Assembly: GCF_001418335.1 (NCBI RefSeq) | Contig: NZ_LIPP01000280.1 | Span: forward strand, 1-32,666 | Length of the DNA stretch: 32,666 bases | Reading direction: 5' to 3' | From: Streptomyces aurantiacus | GTDB lineage: Bacteria > Actinomycetota > Actinomycetes > Streptomycetales > Streptomycetaceae | Part shown: positions 15,801 to 24,400 of the stretch, piece after piece | How positions within the stretch are numbered: position 1 is the first letter of the stretch | Layout: every line of letters starts with the position of its first letter | Position numbers and translations under genes: made by a program | The notes under the pieces: generated by a model | What the model was told of the DNA's origin: nothing | The model's database searches: none | The model's input: only the letters and a program-made list of their open reading frames with translations

Positions 15801-18800
15801 CCTCGGTACGCGCTCCAAGCTGGCGAAGACGGCCGGCGCCTTCGCCGAGGCCGTACGGGTCGACGGACGGGCGCCCCAGGACGTACCGACGTCGGCCGTC
15901 GTCCTCGCCCGCGTGCAGCTGGAACTGCGCCTGGCCCAGGTGGAGTCCGAGTGGGGCACGCCCGTCGCCGCCTGGCAGGGACACGGACCGCGCCTGGCCC
16001 GGCTGCGGCAGGACGCGGAGGTGCTGGACGCGCTGCTCGCCGTCGGCGCCGCCCGTACGGACGTGCTGACCGCCGCGGCGACCTCCCCGGCACTGGCGGT
16101 CGCCGCCTGGCACGACCCGTCCGTCGAGAACGCCGTACGCACCCTGCTGCTCGCGTCGACCACCCTGCGCGCGGCCGAACAGTCCCGCAAGGTCGTCGGG
16201 GAGACCGAGGAACTGCTGCGTGTCTGGGGTGACAGGGCCGGTGTCGCACCGGCTGTCGTGCGTGCGCTGGGCGCGGTCCGCGACCGGGACCCGGGCGGCT
16301 ACCGCTCGTTCAGCGACGAGATGGCCGAGGTACGGGACGCCGCCCGGCTGCGGGCCGAGCAGGACGTGGCCCTCGCTCACGTCCGCGAGGCGTTCCCGGC
16401 CCTCGCCGAGCGGATCACCGGCACGCACGCGGACGACACCTGGGACGCCGAGCTTCCCTCGCTCGCCGAGGCCTGGGCCTGGTCCGCGTGGCGCGAGCGC
16501 ATGGAACGGCTGACCGATCCCGAGGCCGAACGTGTCCTGCGCCGACGGCTGACGGAGGCCGACGACGAGGCCCGCATCATGCTCGCGCGGCTCGCCGCCG
16601 CCCGCGCCTGGCACCGCTGCCTCGGCCTGCTCACCGGCGACCAGTCCCGGGCACTCAGCGCCTACCAGCAGGCCGCCCGGCGTATCAAGGGCAAGTACCA
16701 GCACCGCTACCGGCGCGACGCACAGGCCGCCCTGCGCAAGGCGCAGACCGCGGTACCGGCCTGGATCATGCCCCTGCACCAGGTCGCCGAGACCGTACCC
16801 ATGGACCGGCCGGGGCTGTTCGACGTCGTCATCGTCGACGAGGCGAGTCAGTCCGGGCTGGAGGCCATGCTGCTGAGCTGGCTCGCGGACCGGATGGTCG
16901 TCGTCGGCGACAGCAAGCAGGTCAGTCCGTCCAACGTCGGCCTCAAGCAGGACGAGTACTTCCACCTCCGCGACCGGCTGCTCCCCTCGCTGGAACCGGA
17001 GGTCCGCAGCCTGTTCGGCCCCGATTCCAGCTTCTTCGACCTCACGGAGGCCCTGTCGACGGGCCGCGGCACGCTCATGCTCAAGGAGCACTTCCGGTGT
17101 ATGCCGGAGATCATCTCCTTCTCCAACGACCTCTGCTACAACCGTGCCCTGCTGCCCCTGCGACAGTACGGCGCCGACCGGCTGCCCCCGGTCCGCACGG
17201 TGTACGTCGGGAGCGGCGAAGCCGTGGGCACCAACGCCCGGCTGACCAACACCCGCGAGGCCGAGGCCCTCGTCGACGCCGTCGTGCGCTGCTGCGCCGA
17301 TCCCGCGTACGACGGGAAGACCATGGGTGTCGTCAGCCTCCGCGCCGCCAAGGGGCACCTGACCGAGCTGGAGAACCTGCTCGCCGAGCGTCTCGACTAC
17401 GAGCAGCGCGAGCAGCGCCGCATCCGGGTCGGCGACGCCGAGGACTTCCAGGGCGACGAGCGGCACATCATGTTCGTCTCCTGCGTCAACTCCGCGACCA
17501 CCGCCTCCGGAGCGGTCCCGGGCGGCTTCAACGGCAAGACCTACGAGCAGCGGATCAACGTGGCGGCATCCCGGGCCAAGGATCAGGTGTGGGTGTTCCA
17601 CAGCGCGCGGACGGAACAGTTCCACGAGAACGACCTGCGCAGGCGCTGGCTCGATCACCTCACCCGCCCCGCGGAGGAGGACGCGGTCCTGGTCGAGGGC
17701 GAGGTGCTGCCCGACATCAGACACGAGGCGTTCGACAGCCTGTTCCAGCAGAAGGTGTACCTGGAACTGACGGCACGGGGTCACCGGGTTCGTCCGGCAT
17801 ACAGGGTGGGCCGCCACACACTCGACCTGGTCGTCGAGGGCGGGACGCGCCGGCTCGCGGTCGCCTGCGACGGGGACGCCTTCGCCGAGGGCGAGGACGC
17901 CTCCACCGCGGCCGCCAGACAGCGCGACCTGGAACGCGTCGACTGGACGTTCGTCCGGATCCGGGGCAGCCGCTTCCATCTCGACCGTGAGCAGGCACTG
18001 GCCCCGCTGTGGGCCGAGCTGGCACGGCTGGGCATCGACCCGGTCGGGCGGGGGCCGGCGGACTGCGCAGCCGACGACGACTCCGCAGCCGCGGACGACT
18101 CGGCGCGCGGCGGGGCGGAGCCGACCGGTGACGCGGCGACGACCGATGAGGTGGTCGTGGCGGGACACGTGGCCGAGGCCGGTGAAAGTATGCCGCCGGA
18201 GCTGCGGATGGGCGCATCGAGCCACGAGGTGGGGAGCCGGGCCACGGCGCGAGCGCAAGCCCCGACCGGGACCGCGATCGCCCCGGAGACAGCGCCCCTG
18301 CCTGTGCCCCTGGCTGCGCCCCGGCCTGTGCCCGCGCCCACGGACCCGCGCGAGTCCTTGCGTGGACCGGCCCAGCAGGCAACACCCGCTCCGGCACAGC
18401 AGCGCACCGTGCCCGAGGAGAGCGGGACCGCCTCCGCACGGGCCGCTGGGGCAACGGCGCCCAAGGCCGCACCGGCCGCACGGTCGGCGGTCTCGGGCGG
18501 GTCGGCGGAGTATGCCGTACGGTCCGCGGGCTCTGCAGGGCCGGCGGCGTCCGGGCCGATCGCGCCAGGTCTCCTGCCGGTCCGGGAGATCCCCGCCGCG
18601 GCCTTTCAGCGGCTGGTGCGTGAGGTGCAGCAGCTGCAGGTGGCGGTCGACGCTCCCTTCGAGACCCTTGTCGGAGGGGACGCGGCCCAACGGGTCTTCC
18701 TCCGCAAGACCCAGGCCGAGCAGCGCGACCGACGGACCGAGCGACTCGCCTTCCTGCGGACCTTCCTCGACGCCGTCAGCGTCGGGCGGGAAGGGACTGT

Positions 18801-19029
18801 TCCGGGCGTCGTGATCCCGGGCGCGCTGCTCCGTCTGGAGTTCGACGGTCAGATCGACGAGGACACCCTCTACACGATTGCCGAACTGCCCACGGAGGAG
18901 GCGGACATCGTGTCTCCGTCCTCGCCGCTCGGACATGCGCTCGCCTGGCAGCCGACAGGGCGCGCAATCCCGTACGACGTGTCCGGGGGGAAGTCGCGCA
19001 CGGTCGTCGTGCGGGAGATACGTGTCTGA
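12853..19029 (+). CDS. SF1 (UPF1/DNA2-like) helicase with nuclease-like and GreA/GreB-like C-terminal domains
   Basis: A 2058-aa protein. An in-frame ATG at 12823 is an alternative start. A beta-rich N-terminal domain (to about 160) precedes a long helicase. Walker A GPPGTGKT is at 651-658, followed by an insertion rich in heptad-like helices. DEASQ is at 1329-1333, EDFQGDE near 1530-1536 and INVAASRAKDQVWVF near 1568-1582; these are motifs I, II, V and VI of SF1B helicases. Residues about 1617-1735 look like a DUF559/Vsr-type PD-(D/E)XK domain (HTLDLVVEGG, Asp1658), but the usual ECDG reads ACDG at 1671-1674. An Ala/Pro-rich linker (about 1735-1906) leads to a helical pair and a terminal domain with VSPSSPLGHAL, typical of GreA/GreB C-domains. 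It sits beside DISARM and the UvrD-like gene, so a defence role is likely. Confidence 0.85.
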   Translation: MSQDERDPIGGVRPVGSVYQYGDGLYVRVGDVVPYALEGPEAGHGYRQGDDLVRCTLSLSNGTGRPVDLDGITLLVRGGPYGKTGRQVRDHRSDVLDDGLGGTLRTGRRASVTWAYSIPAGTVGDLDIEVRFPGDRKSVTFSTAPAAVTGVVGARPVPMAFDQSVPLGERQRSLSEDPDEAPPQPTNWLGHGSGAGAGHGSGAAVAGGQPVVEPDGLGAVPARSVGTARRSARPPAPEVSADELDTARVRQIFRFLAEAEESRTTPVRTLDGAAGTVWFDELPDDDGVEVMTDGTLAGADPAWLTVARPEREDAPRLKALLAPWVDESRIRDFKEPRAPHLRRRVDPEFADWSRGIPLDKTYQELDEHPQRENIEKLYAAWEQEWLAWAARRRAIDPSVRLYDRLHKMHEDTANLGEAYELVLGLGRLTWQTSTGQRVERHLVTHRATIQLDPATGTLTAGPDPTGVGLELEEGMLEGAQHVPGAVREAMVAVLEDASDVTDPGHLDAVHTALRSWANAAHSAGSYAPTVERAKPRSLDVPQVGLTPALVLRERSRRSTMDALKAIARQIDAGTPPTELLSYISGRDGALTASDLAAAEDDGVAENAGAAQDGGTARNSAGDEMYFALPANEEQRTIAERLRANRLVVVQGPPGTGKTHTIANLVTDLLAQGKRVLITSHTPRALRVLRDKLPESVRDLCVSRTEDGAAAQRELEASVQRILAEYAGYDEKASRNGIRTLQSRLSRARAAQAAMLRDLAVLRERETHRFEAEIGDYRGSLQEIAERLTAEAGRYGWLGPVPQEQPALSADDALRLLQTTRAYTPHHQALAAEVPGPSELPGPGDFEEAVRIVRSAEEAHAAVRQDPLCARYDTAVRGLGESEQRRLSSALDTFSAARARATALAAAAGDWAAALVGQVSEGQDWQARSRRAAVTETLTAVDNLLAALSTAMVSGLEQYDPATALAQATALHDGLGQGQKLRGPLGTRSKLAKTAGAFAEAVRVDGRAPQDVPTSAVVLARVQLELRLAQVESEWGTPVAAWQGHGPRLARLRQDAEVLDALLAVGAARTDVLTAAATSPALAVAAWHDPSVENAVRTLLLASTTLRAAEQSRKVVGETEELLRVWGDRAGVAPAVVRALGAVRDRDPGGYRSFSDEMAEVRDAARLRAEQDVALAHVREAFPALAERITGTHADDTWDAELPSLAEAWAWSAWRERMERLTDPEAERVLRRRLTEADDEARIMLARLAAARAWHRCLGLLTGDQSRALSAYQQAARRIKGKYQHRYRRDAQAALRKAQTAVPAWIMPLHQVAETVPMDRPGLFDVVIVDEASQSGLEAMLLSWLADRMVVVGDSKQVSPSNVGLKQDEYFHLRDRLLPSLEPEVRSLFGPDSSFFDLTEALSTGRGTLMLKEHFRCMPEIISFSNDLCYNRALLPLRQYGADRLPPVRTVYVGSGEAVGTNARLTNTREAEALVDAVVRCCADPAYDGKTMGVVSLRAAKGHLTELENLLAERLDYEQREQRRIRVGDAEDFQGDERHIMFVSCVNSATTASGAVPGGFNGKTYEQRINVAASRAKDQVWVFHSARTEQFHENDLRRRWLDHLTRPAEEDAVLVEGEVLPDIRHEAFDSLFQQKVYLELTARGHRVRPAYRVGRHTLDLVVEGGTRRLAVACDGDAFAEGEDASTAAARQRDLERVDWTFVRIRGSRFHLDREQALAPLWAELARLGIDPVGRGPADCAADDDSAAADDSARGGAEPTGDAATTDEVVVAGHVAEAGESMPPELRMGASSHEVGSRATARAQAPTGTAIAPETAPLPVPLAAPRPVPAPTDPRESLRGPAQQATPAPAQQRTVPEESGTASARAAGATAPKAAPAARSAVSGGSAEYAVRSAGSAGPAASGPIAPGLLPVREIPAAAFQRLVREVQQLQVAVDAPFETLVGGDAAQRVFLRKTQAEQRDRRTERLAFLRTFLDAVSVGREGTVPGVVIPGALLRLEFDGQIDEDTLYTIAELPTEEADIVSPSSPLGHALAWQPTGRAIPYDVSGGKSRTVVVREIRV

Positions 19030-19066
19030 TCGCGGCCACGTCGCCACGTCGCCACGGCGGACGAGC

Positions 19067-19105
19067 CCTGTCCCGTGGACCCCACCGTTCGGTCCGCGGG
19101 ACAGG
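19067..19105. terminator. Bidirectional terminator between two convergent helicase genes
   Basis: CCTGTCCCGTGGACC (19067-19081) pairs with GGTCCGCGGGACAGG (19091-19105) over a 9-nt loop. The stem is 15 bp with a single mismatch or wobble. It lies between the stop of the large helicase (19029) and the stop of the UvrD-like gene (19118). Confidence 0.85.
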
Positions 19106-19117
19106 CCCCGGTGCGCC

Positions 19118-21289
19118 TCAGCCGGTGACGGGGTCCAACATGCGGCTGCGCTCACCGCTCCAGGAGATCGCCAGCGCGTCGCGCGCCCGCGTGGCGGCCA
19201 CGAAGAGCAGGCAGTGCTCGGCCAGCAGATCCGAACGGTGCTGTACGGGGTCCTCGTCGGCCGGCGTCACCTGCGGAGCGAACGGCAGCACGCTCGACGT
19301 CACGCCCACGACGGCCACGCAGCGGAACTCCAGCCCCTTCATGGAGTGCATCGTCGCCACGCGCACACCCGACACCCTGGGGCCCGGGTCGTCCTTGACC
19401 GCGACGGCGGGGACGCCCTCCCGGCGCAGGCGGGCGATGACCGCGTCGACCAGCGTGTTGAACCGGGCGCACACCGCCACCTCGGACGGCTTGACCCCGT
19501 CCTGGCCGACCCAGACCCGGATCTGCTCCACCAGCGCGCGCAGTTCGTCGTCCTGGCTGCCGTGACCCTGAGCCACCGGGATGCGGCCGTGCAGCTCCGA
19601 ACGGTAGCCCCGCAGCGAGTCCCGGCCGCCGTCATCGTCGTCGTCCTCACCGAGCCGGCCCACCGGCTGACCGTCCAGGAGGGACGCGGACCAGCGCAGG
19701 ATCTCCTCCGTGCTGCGGTAGTTGAGGCGCAGCCGGGACGTACGCCCGCGCACATTGACGCCCAAGGAGCGCAGCGAGACCCGGGAGTCGTAGATGCGCT
19801 GATGGGGATCGCCGACGAGGAACAGGTCGTCGGCCTGCTCGGCCACGCAGGCACGCAGCACGCGCCACTGGGCCGGGTGCAGGTCCTGCGCCTCGTCCAC
19901 CACGACGTGTCGGTAGCGCGGCCCCCGCTCGGCCAGAATGCGTGCGGCCTGGTCGCACAGCACGGTGTACGTCGCGCAGTCGCGCGAGGCCAGGTCCGCG
20001 GAGAACCGCTCCATGACCCGCCACAGCCGGGCCCGTCGGACCCGTCCCACCTGGGTGCCGCGCCCCCTTCGCACACATCTCAGGTACTCCTCCGGCGTCC
20101 GCAGTCCTTGAGCCAGGACGACGTTGCGGAACTCCTGGGACAGGAAGCGTTCCGACCCGGACAGGTCCTCGCGGGTGGCGGCGCGGGTCCACGCGCTCTT
20201 CTCCGCTGCCGCTGACAGCGGTTTCGGCGAGCTGCCCCGCGCTTCCCGGATGACCCGCGCTGCCAGCGAGTCCACCGTCGTGACCTCGACACGGTCGAGC
20301 AGATGCGCGTCGGTGTCACCGAGCAGGAGGGCCAGGCTGTCCCGCAGGGCGGCTGCCATGGCGTTGGTGAAGGTGGTGAGCAGGATCCGGTCGCCCTCGC
20401 GTCCGGTGCGCAGCAGGTGTCGTACCCGGTGCAGGGCGACGACCGTCTTGCCGGTGCCGGGGCCGCCCGTCACCTGGGCCGGTCCGTTGAAGCCCGGGTG
20501 GTAGGCGTACCGGCGCTGGGCGGGGTGCAGGAAGACGCGCCAGCGCGTGAAGTCCTCGGTGAGGATCCGCTCCAGCTCACCGGGCCCGGTGACCTCCACG
20601 ATGCGGTTGGACGTGTTGAGGATCGCCTCGCTGAGCGTGACGGCCGGCCGGTCCTGGGCCGTGCGCACCGTCTGTCCGCGCGAGGCGATCAGCTGCTCCC
20701 AGACCTCCTGGGGCGAGTAGCCGGCCGCCAGGAGCTCAAGGACCTCGTACTGATCGGCGGGCATCATGGGGGGAGCCATGACCGTCAGGTCGTCGGCCGT
20801 GACACACACCCGTGCCAGTCGCATGACCTGCTCGTCGATGCCGAGGTCATGCAGCACGGTGTCGGAGTGGTGCGCGAAGAGCCGGGCGGGGGTCTCGACC
20901 GCCTTCGTCTCGAAGTAGGTCTCCATCTGTTCGAGTGCCTCGACGTTGCGGACCTCCAGGCCCCCGGTGGCGCCGTTGACCGAATAGGCGCGCTTGCAGG
21001 CCCAGTTGATCGCCTCGTCATGCGGAGCCACTCGCAGCAGAGTGAACAACTCGCTGCCGTCGTCCGGGGCGAGGAGAACACCCCGGTAGGACTTGGTGAC
21101 CCGGATCGTACGGATCCGGGGGTCGCGTGCCCTTTCGAGTTTCTCCAGATGCATTCCCTTGCTGGCGTGGAGCTGAGGCACGGTCAGGCTGCGGAACATC
21201 CGGATCGCGTCGATGACTTCTTTCTGGACGGGTCTCTGGAGCGAGATCAGATCCGCGACGAAGTCGTCGGCGAGAGCGAGACGGGGCAT
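19118..21289 (-). CDS. UvrD-type SF1A helicase with RelE-like N-terminal domain
   Basis: A 723-aa protein; ATG 21289 follows GAGGA at 6 nt. Residues 1-110 (DFVADLISLQRPVQKEVIDA, then IRTIRVTKSYRGVLLAPDDG and LLRVAPHDEAINWA) resemble the RelE/ParE toxin fold fused to some UvrD-like proteins. Walker A GGPGTGKT is near 273, DEAQD near 465, and the C-terminal MHSMKGLEFR and LFVAATRARDAL correspond to SF1A motifs V and VI. It therefore likely unwinds or translocates on DNA. It is convergent with the large helicase and divergent from drmA, with operator copy 6 between them. No obvious minus-strand -10 was found at a good distance from that operator. Shared control with DISARM is inferred from position. 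Confidence 0.85.
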   Translation of the reverse strand: MPRLALADDFVADLISLQRPVQKEVIDAIRMFRSLTVPQLHASKGMHLEKLERARDPRIRTIRVTKSYRGVLLAPDDGSELFTLLRVAPHDEAINWACKRAYSVNGATGGLEVRNVEALEQMETYFETKAVETPARLFAHHSDTVLHDLGIDEQVMRLARVCVTADDLTVMAPPMMPADQYEVLELLAAGYSPQEVWEQLIASRGQTVRTAQDRPAVTLSEAILNTSNRIVEVTGPGELERILTEDFTRWRVFLHPAQRRYAYHPGFNGPAQVTGGPGTGKTVVALHRVRHLLRTGREGDRILLTTFTNAMAAALRDSLALLLGDTDAHLLDRVEVTTVDSLAARVIREARGSSPKPLSAAAEKSAWTRAATREDLSGSERFLSQEFRNVVLAQGLRTPEEYLRCVRRGRGTQVGRVRRARLWRVMERFSADLASRDCATYTVLCDQAARILAERGPRYRHVVVDEAQDLHPAQWRVLRACVAEQADDLFLVGDPHQRIYDSRVSLRSLGVNVRGRTSRLRLNYRSTEEILRWSASLLDGQPVGRLGEDDDDDGGRDSLRGYRSELHGRIPVAQGHGSQDDELRALVEQIRVWVGQDGVKPSEVAVCARFNTLVDAVIARLRREGVPAVAVKDDPGPRVSGVRVATMHSMKGLEFRCVAVVGVTSSVLPFAPQVTPADEDPVQHRSDLLAEHCLLFVAATRARDALAISWSGERSRMLDPVTG

Positions 21290-21382
21290 GGGAGTCCTCG
21301 GGTCGCGGACGGGTGGTGGGCGACGGGCGGACACCAGCCTAGGGACTGTCGGGATGCCGAGTGACGATGCCCCCATATTCAT

Positions 21383-21411
21383 TGTGTGAACTGAGTCAAC
21401 GGGTCTATATT
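21383..21411 (+). promoter_or_regulatory. Shared operator/promoter module, copy 6, upstream of drmA
   Basis: TTGTGT (21383-21388), 17-bp spacer, TATATT (21406-21411). TGTGAACTGAGTCAAC (21385-21400) is the shared operator, placed 2 bp differently relative to the -35 than in copies 1-3. Transcription would start near 21418, giving a 60-nt leader to drmA. The site lies in the divergent region shared with the UvrD-like gene. Confidence 0.75.
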
Positions 21412-21478
21412 TCTGGTGCATTCACACCACCGGGGCACACTCGTGCCCTCGTCGGCTCTGTCCGGAAGGACCCACCGT

Positions 21479-24400
21479 ATGCCGGCCAAGCCTGCCCAGG
21501 CCGCTGTTCCGCACCCGCTCGAAGAAGTTCCCCAGACGTTCCGTGCCGGGGACTCCTACGCGGTGCGGGACGCACTCGTGAACTACGTCCGGCGGGATCT
21601 GCTGGGCCCCTGGGACGGTGAGACGGAGACGTTGCCGAGCGCCTCCTCCGGTCCGCGTGACCGGTACCTGGTCGGTGTGCTCGGTCCGCGTCCCCAGGCC
21701 GTCACCGTGGACCGGATCGCCCGGGCGGCGGCTCAGGGAGCGGACGGGGAGTCGGGCGACGAACAGGAAGGTGACGACGCCGATCTGCAGGAGCGGTTGA
21801 GCCCGCAGGCCGGCGGACACATGTGGGCGTCCTCCATGGGTCTGTCCTTCACCGTCCCGGCCTCCGTGGGCACACTCAGTGCCGCCGTCCGCTGGGGTCA
21901 CTACACGCAGACGGAGGAGGCCACCGAGCGGGGGACGACGCGCAGGGTCTGGTCGCGCGAGCCCGTCGAGCGCCTGGTGGACATCGACGTGACGGACGGG
22001 GCCGACCGCACCGTTCCGCTCGACGGCGAAACCGTCGTCCTGGACGTGCAGGTACGCCGGCACACCGGCCGCACGGGCACCGAGGACCTGCGCATAGTCG
22101 AGCTGGCCCTGCTGAACCGGCAGCCGGACAGCGCGGACGCACGCGACGCCCACTGGCTCTTCCAGACCGAGATCGACGTCACCGCCTTTCCCGACGACCA
22201 GGCCGCCGTCTTCCTGCCGGTCGACGACCCCCTCGCCCCCGCGGGCCACGACACGGCGCCCGAGGACGCCGAGGAACGCCGGCTGCGCCTCCTCTACCGG
22301 GACAGCCTCAGGCACGCCAACGGCCGCAACGTCGCCGTCCACGCGCACGTCCGCGACAAGGAGCGCAACGCGCACCGCCTGACCACCGTCTGGCTTCCCG
22401 AGTACGACGTCAGGGCGACCACCGCGCCGGCACCCGAGGAGCAGAACCTGCTCCAGGGGCTGGAGCTGGGCATGGACGAACTGGCGGCGCTCGCTGTGCC
22501 CGGCCGGCGTGCCGAACTCAGCGCCGCCCTGGCCCCGTTGGCCGACGGCTACGGCACCTGGCTGGAGCAGCAGCGGCGCAGTGCCGCCGAACTCCTCCCC
22601 GATCTGAGGGGATCGGCCGAGAGCGCGATCGAGCAGGCCCTGGACGTCTGCGACCGCATCACCCTCGGCATCGACCGGCTCGTGGCCGACGAGACGGCCC
22701 TGCTGGCCTTCCGGTTCGCCAACCGGGCCATGGCTCTGCAACGCCGCAACACGGCCATCGCGGCCGCCCGTACCGGCCGGGAGGACGAATCCGAGTCCTA
22801 CCGGGAGGCCTACGACGAGATACACGGCAAGGGCAAGGGGGCGGCCAGCTGGCGGCCGTTCCAGCTCGCCTTCGTCCTGCTGAACATCGACTCGCTCACT
22901 CAGCCGGAGCACCCGCATCGTGGTACCGGCCGGGCGGCCCTCGTCGATCTGCTGTTCTTCCCGACCGGCGGCGGCAAGACCGAGGCGTATCTCGGACTCG
23001 CCGCCTACACCTTCGCGCTGCGGCGCCTCCAGGGCACCATCGGATCGGGAGCGCAGGCCCGCAGCGGTGAGGCGGGTGTGGGCGTTCTCATGCGGTACAC
23101 CCTGCGGCTGCTGACCGCCCAGCAGTTCCAGCGTGCCGCCGCCCTGGTGAGCGCCTGTGAGGTACTGCGCCGCGAGGAGTTCGCGCGGGACCGGCGCTGG
23201 GGAGCCACCCCGTTCCGTATCGGGCTCTGGGTGGGCACGGCGGTCTCACCGAACTGGTTCGACGAGGCCAAGGAACAGATCGCCGAGGCCAAGGAGAACG
23301 CCAGCGACAAACACGCCCGGGTGCTGCAGGTCCTCACCTGCCCCTGGTGCGGCAGCGGGCTGACCGCCCGTTCGAACATGGAGTACGACGAGGGCCGCCG
23401 CAGGGTCCTGCTGTACTGCCCTCGCGGCGAGGGAGGCGACGCGCAGGACCGCTGCCCGTTCTCCCGCCGCGAGGCGCTCGGCGAAGGCATCCCCGTGCTC
23501 ACCGTCGACGAGGAGATCTACCGGCTGGCCCCCTCGCTGCTGATCGCCACGGTCGACAAGTTCGCCCAGCTCCCGTGGAACGGTTACGCCGGCCTGCTGT
23601 TCGGCAGGGTCACCGAGCTGTGCCCCCGCCACGGCTACCGCCACGACGACCTGGACGCCAAGATCGGCTGCGGGGGCCGCCACAACGTCAGGGGCGAACT
23701 GCCCGGCGTCACCGCCCAGCCCGTCACTCGTCTGCGGCCTCCGGACCTGATCATCCAGGACGAGCTGCATCTGATCTCGGGAGCGCTCGGCACCGTGGTG
23801 GGCCTCTTCGAAGCCGCCGTCGACCAGTTGTGCACGTGGCACGTCAGCGACGCGCACGGACGACGTCACGAAGTCGGCCCGAAGATCATCGCCTCCACCG
23901 CGACCACCAAGCGGGCCGCGGAACAGGTACGCGGCGTCTTCGGCCGCAAGGTCGCCGTCTTCCCGCCCCAGGTGCTGGACGTCGGTGACACGTTCTTCTC
24001 CCGGCAGGTGGAACTGAGCCGGGAGAACCCCGGCCGCCGCTACCTCGGCGTGTGCGCGCACGGCACCCGCCTCAAGGCCGCCGAGATCCGCGTCGCGGAG
24101 ATCCTGCTGCTCGCGGGACAGCAGCTCTTCGACGACTACGGCAGGCCGGCGGACCCGTACATGACCCTCGTCGGCTACTTCAACGCGACGCGTGAACTCG
24201 CCGGTATGCGGCGGTACATGGACGACGACATCACCACCCGGGTGCGGTCCAACGGCAGCCGCAAGGGACAGGACACGCTGTCGGACCGCATCGTGAGCAG
24301 AGCGGGGATGCTCAGCATCCAGGAACTGACATCCCGCATCTCCTCGTCGGACATCGGCTCGGCCCTTAAGCGGCTGGACTTCGAGTTCGACCCCGAGCGG

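Noticed and set aside
15682..19155. 1157-codon minus-strand open frame
   Set aside because: Same antisense composition, no motif, and it crosses the strong terminator at 19067-19105.
21290..21415. A minus-strand promoter for the UvrD-like gene inside operator copy 6
   Set aside because: TTGACT is present, but no reasonable -10 lies 16-18 bp away; TAGGCT further down lacks a good -35 linked to the operator.
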